From NCBI GenBank assembly GCA_019057475.1, contig DXJO01000039.1:1-64000 (forward strand): DNA of 64,000 nucleotides. Reading direction: 5' to 3'. A model generated the notes under the pieces. It was not told the DNA's origin. It saw only the letters and a list, made by a program, of their open reading frames with translations, and made no database searches. Below are positions 43,338 through 51,457 of the stretch, piece after piece; position 1 is the stretch's first letter, and the number at the start of each line of letters is the position of its first letter. This stretch comes from Candidatus Thorarchaeota archaeon (GTDB lineage: Archaea > Asgardarchaeota > Thorarchaeia > Thorarchaeales > Thorarchaeaceae). The translations under genes were made by a program, and so were the position numbers.

Positions 43338-44375
43338 GTGAGCGAAATGATGAAGTCGGATGGTCAAGACATGCCCACTCTTAGCCTGAAAAAGCACGGG
43401 ACCGGCATAGCCCTAGAATACGGTAAGGTAAAGCTGGCACTTGACACCGGGGTGCAGGGTGCGACAACTCTTCTTTCTCATTCACATACAGACCATATTG
43501 GCAGACTTAACCGAGCGGACCAAGTCATTGGAACCAAAGGAACCTTCGACACCTATTCTGCGCGAGGAGGAAAACTACCTGCTAACCGAATCGTTGTTGA
43601 ATATCAGCAGGTGACATTTCTCAATGGAGCCGACATTACGGCCATCAATGCAGGACATGTGCTGGGCTCAACGATGTTCCTAATCGAGTTTGAAGACGGC
43701 CTGAGAGCATTGTTTACAGGAGACTTCAATGTTGTTGATAGCATTGTGCACGAACGTGCTCGTCCGGTCAAGGCGGATGTACTGATTACTGAAGCGACCT
43801 ACGGTTCACCCTCTTGGATTTTTCCAAGCAGAGTCGAAACACATGAAAACATCTTGAAGGCCGCCGCCAACAGTCTTGCTGAAGGGGTCAACCCGTTGTT
43901 CAATGCATACTCTTTGAGAAAAGCCCAAGAAGTAATCGCTCTTCTACAAGGTCGGGGGATAAGCGTGGTTTCAGGAAATCGTAGCATTGACCAAGTATGT
44001 AAAGTATACAACCGCCACGGCTTCGACCTAAAACAGGTTCCCGTCACTTCAAAAGACCTCGCCCATCTCATTGAAAGGGGCTGCGCAATCGTGACTTCTT
44101 CACCTCGACATACTGAACAGCATATTCGCAGGATGCTTGGGAAGATGGAGAGCAGAACAATTATGGACAGAATGAAATCTTACTTTCTTTCAGGTTGGAC
44201 GCTTGGCAAGTTCAGACAACGCGGTTTCCCTTTAAGCGCACATTCTGACTATCTAGGACTTTTGGAATTCGCCAAGGGAGTTGATCCCAAGGTCGTCTAC
44301 TGTTTCACAGAAAACGCGCGTGAGTTCTCAGGGCATCTTGCAACGGCGGGATTGAATGCAGTGCCACTGGAGTAG
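43338..44375 (+). CDS. Metallo-beta-lactamase/beta-CASP-like nuclease
   Basis: 345 residues. Metal motifs are HSHTDHIGRLN (HxHxDH), INAGHVLGSTMFLIEFEDG, LFTGDFNVVDSIV and FPLSAHSDYLGLL. This matches archaeal COG1236-type (Ysh1/SNM1-related) exonucleases, but ITEATYGSP and the smaller cap show a shortened beta-CASP domain. Known relatives process RNA 3' ends or trim damaged DNA ends. GTG 43338 has a purine-rich run (AAGGGAAGGAAA) upstream. The next gene begins right at the stop. Confidence 0.8.
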   Translation: MSEMMKSDGQDMPTLSLKKHGTGIALEYGKVKLALDTGVQGATTLLSHSHTDHIGRLNRADQVIGTKGTFDTYSARGGKLPANRIVVEYQQVTFLNGADITAINAGHVLGSTMFLIEFEDGLRALFTGDFNVVDSIVHERARPVKADVLITEATYGSPSWIFPSRVETHENILKAAANSLAEGVNPLFNAYSLRKAQEVIALLQGRGISVVSGNRSIDQVCKVYNRHGFDLKQVPVTSKDLAHLIERGCAIVTSSPRHTEQHIRRMLGKMESRTIMDRMKSYFLSGWTLGKFRQRGFPLSAHSDYLGLLEFAKGVDPKVVYCFTENAREFSGHLATAGLNAVPLE

Positions 44376-44939
44376 GTGAATGGTTTGTTGAACGAACTCT
44401 CTGAATTGGTTGAACCTGTTCATGCTGAATCATTTTTCTCGGTATCAAGAACAGGAGAGATACACGAAAGACTCTCCTACGAGTATGCTGACGCCGAAGG
44501 ATACTATCGAAAAGTAGTTCGCAATCAGGACCTCCTAACAAAGGAAGTTGAGAAGCTCGCCGCGAACATGCAATTCTATCTCGATAAGGAGCGCGTCGAG
44601 ATTAACGACGAGAAAGTTAAGTCGAAGGTCAGCATGTGTGACATCTTTCCCAAGGGTGCAACAGAGGTAGTCGCAGTTATTTTTCTCATAGATTTCACGG
44701 GCAAGTTCAAGCCAAGCAAAAACAAGATTGTCACTTGGCTCGAGGAGGAAACCGCACCCTATGACTTTGAGATTCAATGGCGTTTTCCTTTGGGGACACG
44801 CATTGTCGAGATCGATACGTTACTTGAATACGAAATCTACGACGACATAGTGACGCTATGGGCTACCGAGGGACAATATGTCGGAGGTTATGAACGCATG
44901 GAGTTCGTGCTGCCGGAGGTATCGCTTGATGCAGATTAG
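44376..44939 (+). CDS. Uncharacterised protein, 187 aa
   Basis: The start GTG 44376 directly follows the nuclease stop codon, so the two are coupled. The product looks soluble, acidic at both ends, with helical segments (DAEGYYRKVVRNQDLLTKEV, LAANMQFYLDKERVEINDEK) and strand-rich stretches (TEVVAVIFLIDFTG, LGTRIVEIDTLLEYEIYDDI). No zinc, P-loop or membrane motif. A role linked to the nuclease or the DUF131 protein behind it is possible. Family not recognised. Confidence 0.6.
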   Translation: MNGLLNELSELVEPVHAESFFSVSRTGEIHERLSYEYADAEGYYRKVVRNQDLLTKEVEKLAANMQFYLDKERVEINDEKVKSKVSMCDIFPKGATEVVAVIFLIDFTGKFKPSKNKIVTWLEEETAPYDFEIQWRFPLGTRIVEIDTLLEYEIYDDIVTLWATEGQYVGGYERMEFVLPEVSLDAD

Positions 44940-45180
44940 CGGCTTATTCGGTATCATAGGACTGTCATTAGTGGTTCTAGGCATCGTGGTCATTCTTCTG
45001 GGCGTGGCCTTTGTTATGCGTCAGTCGAGCCAAGGAAACACAGAGGTCCGGAGAGAAAGCAAGGGCATAATCCTGTTGGGGCCAATACCAATCGTCTGGG
45101 GATACGGGAAAAAGGGGTGGGCTGTAGCAATCATTATGGGGATAATGCTCGTCCTTGTGTGGTTCATGTTCCGTGGCTAA
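44929..45180 (+). CDS. DUF131 family small membrane protein (TIGR00304-like)
   Basis: 83 residues. Two transmembrane helices (residues about 4-28 and 61-81) flank the archaeal signature GIILLGPIPIVWGYGKKGW. The start ATG 44929 lies inside the end of the previous gene (11-base overlap), which implies co-translation. The family is widespread in archaea, and its function is unknown. Confidence 0.75.
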   Translation: MQISGLFGIIGLSLVVLGIVVILLGVAFVMRQSSQGNTEVRRESKGIILLGPIPIVWGYGKKGWAVAIIMGIMLVLVWFMFRG

Positions 45181-45287
45181 TCGATATGGTATATTCTTGG
45201 ACATTATATTATCGAATGTAGGTATTACCTATGGAGTACGAAACCTCATAGATATAGAATAACTCTGTCTATTGGAGACAAACTCTC

Positions 45288-45545
45288 ATGATATTCAAAT
45301 GCAGAAACTGCGGTGACACATCAGCTGACATCGATATGGTACTCGATGGCACATGCCATTGTGGATGTACCCACTTCCAGTTGGCTTCTGAAGACTTACC
45401 CGGAGTATCCAAGGAGATTTCACAGAAAGAGCAGATACGAAGAGACCTACATCTCTGGGTAGACCTCAACCTAGATTCTATGGAGTCAAGTGACATCGGA
45501 AGTATCCGAGTCGCTTTCGAGTGCGAGAATCCAAAGATGACTTGA
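45288..45545 (+). CDS. Zinc-ribbon protein, COG3364/OapC-like
   Basis: 85 residues. MIFKCRNCGDTSADIDMVL followed by CHCGCTHFQLASED gives a CxxC...CxC zinc ribbon like the archaeal COG3364 family. The rest (HLWVDLNLDSMESSDIGSIR) is a short alpha/beta tail ending in acidic residues. It converges with the helicase operon, 15 bases apart. Function unknown; nucleic-acid binding is plausible from the ribbon. Confidence 0.7.
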   Translation: MIFKCRNCGDTSADIDMVLDGTCHCGCTHFQLASEDLPGVSKEISQKEQIRRDLHLWVDLNLDSMESSDIGSIRVAFECENPKMT

Positions 45546-45559
45546 ATGCGTGAGTTCTA

Positions 45560-48178
45560 CTATTCTGGCGTTTTCGAATTCAGGGGGCGTTCTATTCGGG
45601 AGATTTGCCCCTCTATCTCTTCATTAATATCGGTCTCGCCAGCAACGGCAGCGATTCTCTGAACTGCTTTGAGATTGTGAATCAAAGTGTCCAACCATGA
45701 AAAGAGGTCTCCAGGGTACGCCCACAGCTCGTATTTCTCGTGTAATTCTTGGGCAATGCCTGACGGGTTAAGGCCCTTCTTTCTGGCGTCCACAATCCAT
45801 CGACCCAGCTTGATGTGACCGTGGCTGCACTCTGGGAAATCCCGACAACCGCATCCAAAGAAATCCAATGTCCATCGTCCGAACAACTCAAACACCCACT
45901 TCGGAAGCCTAGTGGCACCTCCACGTGGTTGCCTCATATCAGTTAGGTCTGCAAACACGCCCGAGAAAAGGCGCGTTGGCATATGGGTCCGGAATGCTGA
46001 GTTAACTTCGCTCTGAAGCTTGGGACTGAGATAGACATTCTCGAAGGGGTCAAGCAAGATGGCGATATCGAGCACATCCATTGAGGTCACTTGCTTCTGA
46101 ACCTCAAATCCAGATGTAGGTGTTAGGAATGACACTGACGTTGCCCGTCCCAGCGGAGTCGGATGTGCACCACCCTCGCGAACACGAATCATGTGTTTCC
46201 TTACGAGATGCTTCAAGGCATCAGAGGGGGGAATACTTCTTGAAAGCATCTTGTTGTAGGCTCGGGCGACTGCTTTCAACTCCACCAGTCCGGTTGAGCA
46301 TATTGTTGCAAGAATTTGCTCTGCGCAGGCTTCGGTGTCCGCGAATGGTTCAACGTCCTCAACGATGCCTGCAAGCAACTCTGACGCTATCTCATCCTCA
46401 GTCTTGCTTTGTCCTCCATGGTACTTCCGCTCGGGCTCAACAATGATGTACACTTTTCCTCGATCATGCTTTCCGAGCCTTCCTGCTCTCCCTAGCATCT
46501 GCTCAAACGCTGCTGTAGTGAGCCATTCAGCACCCATTGCTAGAGATTCAAAAATAACCTGAGAGGCTGGGAGGTCAACTCCAGCCCCGAGAGCTGCAGT
46601 CGTGACCACGCATGCGTACCGTTGTTTAGCGAAAGACCACTCAACACTCCTCCTCCGCGAGTACGAGAGACCTCCATGATATACAACACTTGAAACGTGA
46701 TGCTCCCTGAGCCAGTCAGCTAAAGCTTGAGCTCGTCGACGAGAGAATGTGAAGATAATTGATTGTCCTTTGGCCCCTGAACTGCTTACGTGTCGGAACT
46801 CGTTTGAAACCAACCTTTGGATTATGGATCGCTTATCCACATCACTTCGAGCGAAGATCAAGTGACGCTCGAGCGGAACTGGACGACCTACGTAGTTAAC
46901 GAGTTTTAGCTTCATATCCTTGGCCAGACGATCAGGAGACCCCACTGTGGCAGAGAGCGCTATGACTTGGGCATCAGGGGCATAAAAGTGCAGCCTTGCA
47001 AGCAGGCCATCCAGCTCTGGACCCCGGTCCGGGTCGGCAAGGTTCTGAACCTCGTCCACTATGATTGTGCCAATCGTTCCTAGTTCCTTGGATGCTCCTG
47101 TTCTAAGGAGCACGTCTAGCGCTTCGTAGGTTGCACAGATGATATCGGACCTGGAAACGCTAGTATCGACGATTACAGGATGTTCTTTACTAACAGCAAG
47201 GCGCGACATGCCAACGCGAATACCAACGCGGAGCCCAAGAGACTTGTAACGTTTCTTAAACACCTCATATTTCTCATTGGTGAGGGCAACGAGCGGCGAG
47301 AGGTATAACATTTTAGCGCCGTTCATGGCTTTAGGTACTCCAGCTATCTCCGCAAGGAGCGTTTTCCCTGATGAGGTGGACGACACAATAAGCAAGCTAA
47401 CTCCATCAAGCAAACCTGCATCCACAACCATCTCCTGTACAGGTAGAAGTTTCGTAAACCCGTCAGAGATTAGGAGATTCTTCAGTTTAGCGGGAAGCGC
47501 AAGCTCATTTACTTCTCTACCCGCTATAATGTCCCCAACATCAATAGTATCAATCAGTGTAAGTTCAGGCTCTTTTACAGGGTCGAAACCAGGAGTAAGG
47601 AGTCCCATCATGCGGGGTACTGATTTAACGGATGCAAGTTGCTTCTCTAGGTGGTTGATCATTCCCTTTGAAAGGTGGATGCCAAGGCTCTTCATATCAG
47701 TTCGGAAATCTATTCGGGCACAAGTAACGCATGCCACCTGATCTTCTGTCACTTTGATTGCATTTCGTCTAGTCAGTATGGTGAGTTGCTCTTTGCGCAG
47801 GCAGCCCTCACACACTTGCACTACACGAGGCTCAACGGTTTGAAGGCGCTGGAGCAGATCCTTCAATTTATCAGTGAACGCGGGTTTCTGTTTCCGTGGG
47901 ATAATTATGTTCTTAGCTTTCCGGAGAAACTGATGAAACTTTTTGGGTTGATAGTAGATAGGCTTGTTATATTTTACAAACCAAGCACGCTTAATCTCCA
48001 ATAGGTCAGACGTTCGATGCCCATACTCAACCATTCCCGAGAGACGTGCACGTTGTCGATCAAGCAGAACGTCAGAGAAAACATCAACTCTGGTCGTTAG
48101 GTCTTGGCGGCCTGCCCGGAAGACAATCGTGTAGGGCTTGGCCAACTGCCTTTCAATATCTGCTTCCGCGACTTCCAA
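45560..48178 (-). CDS. Superfamily 2 DNA/RNA helicase (Ski2/Hel308-like), 872 aa
   Basis: Helicase motifs in order: IVSSTSSGKTLLAEIAGVPK (I), LYLSPLVALTNEKY (Ia), IGTIIVDEVQNL (II, DEVQ), VIALSATVGSP (III), and C-terminal SVVYHGGLSYSRR, VVTTAALGAGVDLPASQVIF and EQMLGRAGRLGKHDRGK (VI). The first 250 residues hold a zinc finger (VCEGCLRKEQL, CVTCARID) and a charged arm. The C-terminus has a further Cys/His cluster (FFGCGCRDFPECSHGHIKLG), so the enzyme has two zinc modules. The start is TTG 48178 with GAGGT about nine bases upstream. It is last in a three-gene operon with two unknown proteins. DNA repair or RNA surveillance is inferred. Confidence 0.85.
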   Translation of the reverse strand: MEVAEADIERQLAKPYTIVFRAGRQDLTTRVDVFSDVLLDRQRARLSGMVEYGHRTSDLLEIKRAWFVKYNKPIYYQPKKFHQFLRKAKNIIIPRKQKPAFTDKLKDLLQRLQTVEPRVVQVCEGCLRKEQLTILTRRNAIKVTEDQVACVTCARIDFRTDMKSLGIHLSKGMINHLEKQLASVKSVPRMMGLLTPGFDPVKEPELTLIDTIDVGDIIAGREVNELALPAKLKNLLISDGFTKLLPVQEMVVDAGLLDGVSLLIVSSTSSGKTLLAEIAGVPKAMNGAKMLYLSPLVALTNEKYEVFKKRYKSLGLRVGIRVGMSRLAVSKEHPVIVDTSVSRSDIICATYEALDVLLRTGASKELGTIGTIIVDEVQNLADPDRGPELDGLLARLHFYAPDAQVIALSATVGSPDRLAKDMKLKLVNYVGRPVPLERHLIFARSDVDKRSIIQRLVSNEFRHVSSSGAKGQSIIFTFSRRRAQALADWLREHHVSSVVYHGGLSYSRRRSVEWSFAKQRYACVVTTAALGAGVDLPASQVIFESLAMGAEWLTTAAFEQMLGRAGRLGKHDRGKVYIIVEPERKYHGGQSKTEDEIASELLAGIVEDVEPFADTEACAEQILATICSTGLVELKAVARAYNKMLSRSIPPSDALKHLVRKHMIRVREGGAHPTPLGRATSVSFLTPTSGFEVQKQVTSMDVLDIAILLDPFENVYLSPKLQSEVNSAFRTHMPTRLFSGVFADLTDMRQPRGGATRLPKWVFELFGRWTLDFFGCGCRDFPECSHGHIKLGRWIVDARKKGLNPSGIAQELHEKYELWAYPGDLFSWLDTLIHNLKAVQRIAAVAGETDINEEIEGQISRIERPLNSKTPE

Positions 48179-48232
48179 CTGATGGACCTCAACATGTCCC
48201 GAACCTAAACACCAAAGACTCTTCCGGAAGAA

Positions 48233-49015
48233 TCAGAGCTCATAGATGAATGCATCTGATTCCTGCTCCACTATTGACAATGTAGACGCATACTCTTCGT
48301 CAATTGCGGGGATGCCTACCTTATCAGTCCGACCGGCTTTTTCCACTATCATCCACTCGCCCAGCACATCTTCATCATCAAATGTGCTGAATTTATCGAA
48401 TGGGGTTGCCAAAACCTTGGAATTCTTTGCCCAATTGTACTTCCCCTTTTCAAATCGCTGAACGAATGGTCGATACAACGGACTATTGGTACCTGCAAGG
48501 ATAAACTTGGCGCGTTGCACACCCGACACATGTGTAATTCTGATCTTCTCCATTCTCTCGTCGTAATGAGCTGTTTCAGGCACACCCGTCCCATACTTGA
48601 TACGTGCGAGCGGGTCTGCAATTAAGATATTGCCCTTCTCAAGGATAAGCTTACGAATTACGCTGTAGATGTCTTCAGGGCGGGCCGCAGAAAGCGGATC
48701 AATAACTTCAGGATTCACAATGTCCACGAATGGCAAAGGTTCGTCGTATCTCATCTGGGTTGGGTCAAAAATCAGTGCTGAGATGTATTCTAGAACATCA
48801 ACTCTGCGCGGTCCGCTTTCAGCCACACCTTTGAAGATGCCTGGCCCCACCAAGATTGAAACAACCTTATTTCCTCGGATTAGAGACCAAAGCTGACGTG
48901 AAACAATTAGTGCCCGTCCGGACAAGTCTGTATCCCGAAGAATGCCTACGTCGAAGCCATGTGCCTTCACATCAAGAAGCCAGAATAATGCGCCTTGGTC
49001 CTCCAACATAATCAC
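48233..49015 (-). CDS. Uncharacterised protein of the helicase operon, 260 aa
   Basis: A soluble alpha/beta protein. RLIVSRQLWSL-like and NILIADPLARIKYGTG segments suggest a nuclease- or nucleotide-binding-like fold, but no diagnostic motif is seen. Its start (GTG 49015) overlaps the stop of the 391-residue gene by four bases. Its TGA is 54 bases before the helicase TTG and in the same frame. The three genes therefore look co-transcribed, and this one could be an accessory subunit. Confidence 0.6.
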   Translation of the reverse strand: MIMLEDQGALFWLLDVKAHGFDVGILRDTDLSGRALIVSRQLWSLIRGNKVVSILVGPGIFKGVAESGPRRVDVLEYISALIFDPTQMRYDEPLPFVDIVNPEVIDPLSAARPEDIYSVIRKLILEKGNILIADPLARIKYGTGVPETAHYDERMEKIRITHVSGVQRAKFILAGTNSPLYRPFVQRFEKGKYNWAKNSKVLATPFDKFSTFDDEDVLGEWMIVEKAGRTDKVGIPAIDEEYASTLSIVEQESDAFIYEL

Positions 49016-50187
49016 TCCGAAAGGTAGTAGGTGTTTACAAAATCGAAGACTAGTTTGCCGGCTACTGTGTCACGCTCCGGGATTCCTACATCAACCAGAA
49101 CTTGCTCAGCAGACTCGTACTGCTCGTCCAATGAGATATTCTCAAGTCCTAGTCTGTCTATTAGTTCACTCAAACATGTTTTCACGATGTCCTGAATTGG
49201 GTCGCCCTGGAATTTCAAGACACGAATCACTCTGTCAATCCTCTCTATGAGAAACGTGGATTGCTCCTCACCGACTCTCCGTCGGGCCAGACGAACATCT
49301 CGCTCAAGAAAATCAAAAGGTGACGCCATGTCCGGCTCGGTCTTGCTGCCTCTTGTAGATGCCGTCCCAACTTGCACATAGCGCGACCTGTCACCACGAC
49401 CCGTAGGACGCGGGGCCATATGAAGAATGAGATGAGCTATGGATTTGATAGTCATACCACTAAGCGGTTCGTTCATGTCCTCAATCACGGCGTTGAGCCG
49501 CGTGATGGACATGTCAACCGTTGCAGATTCCGAAGCTGTGGAAAGGATTTCGCGGAGTCTTCGAAAGAGCGCTTGATTCCTTCGTAGCAAATGATGGAAT
49601 TTTCCTTTGAGTGTTTCAGGCTTCCACTTGGTCACAGGGGGGCCGAAATACAGCAGTGCTTCTTGCGAAGTGGATTTCAGATGCTCTTTCAACCAAGCCT
49701 GAAGCACTGGCACAATGAAACCTTCAGCCAGTTTGGTGCGAGCGGCGATAACGGAAATCGCTTTTTCAACAGTGGACGATTCTTCATCCAATGTGCTCTC
49801 TAGGTTTGCCAGATCCCTGACTTTCAACTCTAGGTCACGAGCGAATGTGCCATAGACATATTCAATCCAACGACCCTCAGTTAATGCAAACTCCATAATG
49901 TTTCCAGGAATGTTCGGTACATCTTCACCAACAGATGCTCGCCTTTGGAGCTCAGCACTCAGAAGGGCAATCGACTGCTTTAGGCTCTGAATCCCATCCA
50001 TGTGGATAAGATAAGCCATCATTGCTACCTCAAGGGGGCATGAGAACTCCTCAGCAATCCTTTGAGATTCCTCAATGGGAACTCTTCGAACCCGCTCTCT
50101 TAGGTTTACATACTTGTCCGCAAACTCCTGTGTGAGCCTTTGTCGACTCGCTACAGCCAGCTTTTCAAGATCAGGATCGCGCAGCAA
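49012..50187 (-). CDS. Uncharacterised helical protein leading the helicase operon, 391 aa
   Basis: Mostly alpha-helical and charged, with heptad-like stretches (residues about 30-60, 120-165 and 315-345) that may form a coiled-coil bundle. No zinc, P-loop or membrane signal. Phrases such as RIAEEFSCPLEVAMMAYLIH and IKSIAHLILHMAPRPTGRG are not from a family I know. The long frame starts at ATG 50187. A four-base overlap follows with the 260-residue gene, which fits two proteins made in fixed ratio. Confidence 0.6.
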   Translation of the reverse strand: MLRDPDLEKLAVASRQRLTQEFADKYVNLRERVRRVPIEESQRIAEEFSCPLEVAMMAYLIHMDGIQSLKQSIALLSAELQRRASVGEDVPNIPGNIMEFALTEGRWIEYVYGTFARDLELKVRDLANLESTLDEESSTVEKAISVIAARTKLAEGFIVPVLQAWLKEHLKSTSQEALLYFGPPVTKWKPETLKGKFHHLLRRNQALFRRLREILSTASESATVDMSITRLNAVIEDMNEPLSGMTIKSIAHLILHMAPRPTGRGDRSRYVQVGTASTRGSKTEPDMASPFDFLERDVRLARRRVGEEQSTFLIERIDRVIRVLKFQGDPIQDIVKTCLSELIDRLGLENISLDEQYESAEQVLVDVGIPERDTVAGKLVFDFVNTYYLSE

Positions 50188-50313
50188 CCAAGAACACCTC
50201 TTTGCCCGTGAAGTCTATCTAAATGACATAAACACAGTTAGAGTAGGCTCTTGTTAGTCCTCAAATATGTATTGCGCGTGTGGAACCGCATTGCTGTTGC
50301 GCGCTCAACTCAG

Positions 50314-50541
50314 TCACGCGCCGCCGGATAGAAGCAGGAAATGAATGCCAAAACCTAGGAAAAGCGCTCCGAGTATTAGAGCAAATGCTGCTTTCATCTT
50401 TGAGAAGTGGCGACCATGTTCAACATGTATTACGAGCCAACCAAAAGACATGAGTCCAAAGGCGATGAAGATGAGGGCAAAGTAGATGTTGAGTGATTCG
50501 ACAATGATTTCAAAAGTGGGTAACTCGAACAGTTGCATCAT
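50314..50541 (-). CDS. Small two-helix membrane protein, 75 aa
   Basis: Transmembrane helices at residues about 10-36 and 47-70, with a polar HVEHGRHFSKMKA loop between them. ATG 50541 is clear. It is separated from the helicase operon by about 120 bases on the same strand. Family unknown. Confidence 0.55.
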   Translation of the reverse strand: MMQLFELPTFEIIVESLNIYFALIFIAFGLMSFGWLVIHVEHGRHFSKMKAAFALILGALFLGFGIHFLLLSGGA

Positions 50542-50614
50542 TCACCAACCTCATTTCTGGGCTATCTTGACCGCGGACTCTATTGGGGTTTTAAAGGTCA
50601 CGGTAATAAAAGAT

Positions 50615-51385
50615 TCATGCCACGAAATCGTATTCACTCGTGTATTCCTTGTCATCAATGACTACTTTCCTCAGGAGCCTTGCACTCCGCTTGGCTAATT
50701 TCCTTTTCTCCGCAAACGATAGGCTCGGATCTTCGGGAATCTCGATGGATTCAATGACTATTGTGTGTAGTATCTGCACCTTCTTGGTCTTCGGACCTAT
50801 TTCTTCCCACAAGTCAGGAAGGGTTTCCTGAAGAATGAACTTCATTGTATCTGGAGTGTTAGCCAATGCGCCCTTGCAGAAGACGGGGGCTTTCACTTTC
50901 GTTTGGCCGTCCTCTGCACCCTTGGGCGCCTTGGGGAAAGATGTCTTGGTTGTGATTTTCCATGGGGTCCCGGCGTCGCTTGGACTCATACTGAGCAGGA
51001 AAAAAGTCGTAGGTGCTTCGTTATACGCTAGTTGCCTGATGTCCTGAAGTGGAGCGATCTCCTTGAGTTTAGCCTTATACGTTGGTGGCCCTTTTCCCCC
51101 GGACTTTTTCCATAGGAGTGGCATATTCAAGTTAGCGAACTCATTCGCCCGATCTGAGTAGGAAACTATCAATCCGGAAATTCTGTGCGTTCCTTCCGGT
51201 GCTCCATCAACATAGCATTGAATGAATGTTTCCTCAAACCCAAGGTCAACCTTGAAAGAAATTCTCTTCTCGCTGAAGGCCAAGTGCGCTCTCGGACCAT
51301 GATGAGATCCGATGCCGTACTTTACCAACTTCGCATGCACAAATTCGTCGGGTTCGTTTCGTACAACCTTGGCCAGCCAATTCAT
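50615..51385 (-). CDS. Uncharacterised soluble protein, 256 aa
   Basis: A strand-rich N-terminal half (RAHLAFSEKRISFKVDLGFE, RISGLIVSYSDRANEFANL) and a C-terminal half with TIVIESIEIPEDPSLSFAEK and a basic helix rich in Lys/Arg (RKLAKRSARLLRKVV). No membrane helix. The pattern resembles a ligand-binding beta domain but I do not recognise it. It lies downstream of the SLC13 transporter on the same strand with a 70-base gap. Confidence 0.6.
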   Translation of the reverse strand: MNWLAKVVRNEPDEFVHAKLVKYGIGSHHGPRAHLAFSEKRISFKVDLGFEETFIQCYVDGAPEGTHRISGLIVSYSDRANEFANLNMPLLWKKSGGKGPPTYKAKLKEIAPLQDIRQLAYNEAPTTFFLLSMSPSDAGTPWKITTKTSFPKAPKGAEDGQTKVKAPVFCKGALANTPDTMKFILQETLPDLWEEIGPKTKKVQILHTIVIESIEIPEDPSLSFAEKRKLAKRSARLLRKVVIDDKEYTSEYDFVA

Positions 51386-51457
51386 CCCTACGGACCTCTT
51401 TGGAGTCCGGTTAACTGGGAGTTTTAAACTTGCCGTGAAATCAGAATACGAAAATAA

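Noticed and set aside
48178-49015. Stop-codon readthrough joining the 260-residue gene and the helicase
   Set aside because: The TGA at 48233 and the helicase frame match, but a TTG with GAGGT upstream gives the helicase its own start, and the intervening 18 codons look like a leader, not a linker.
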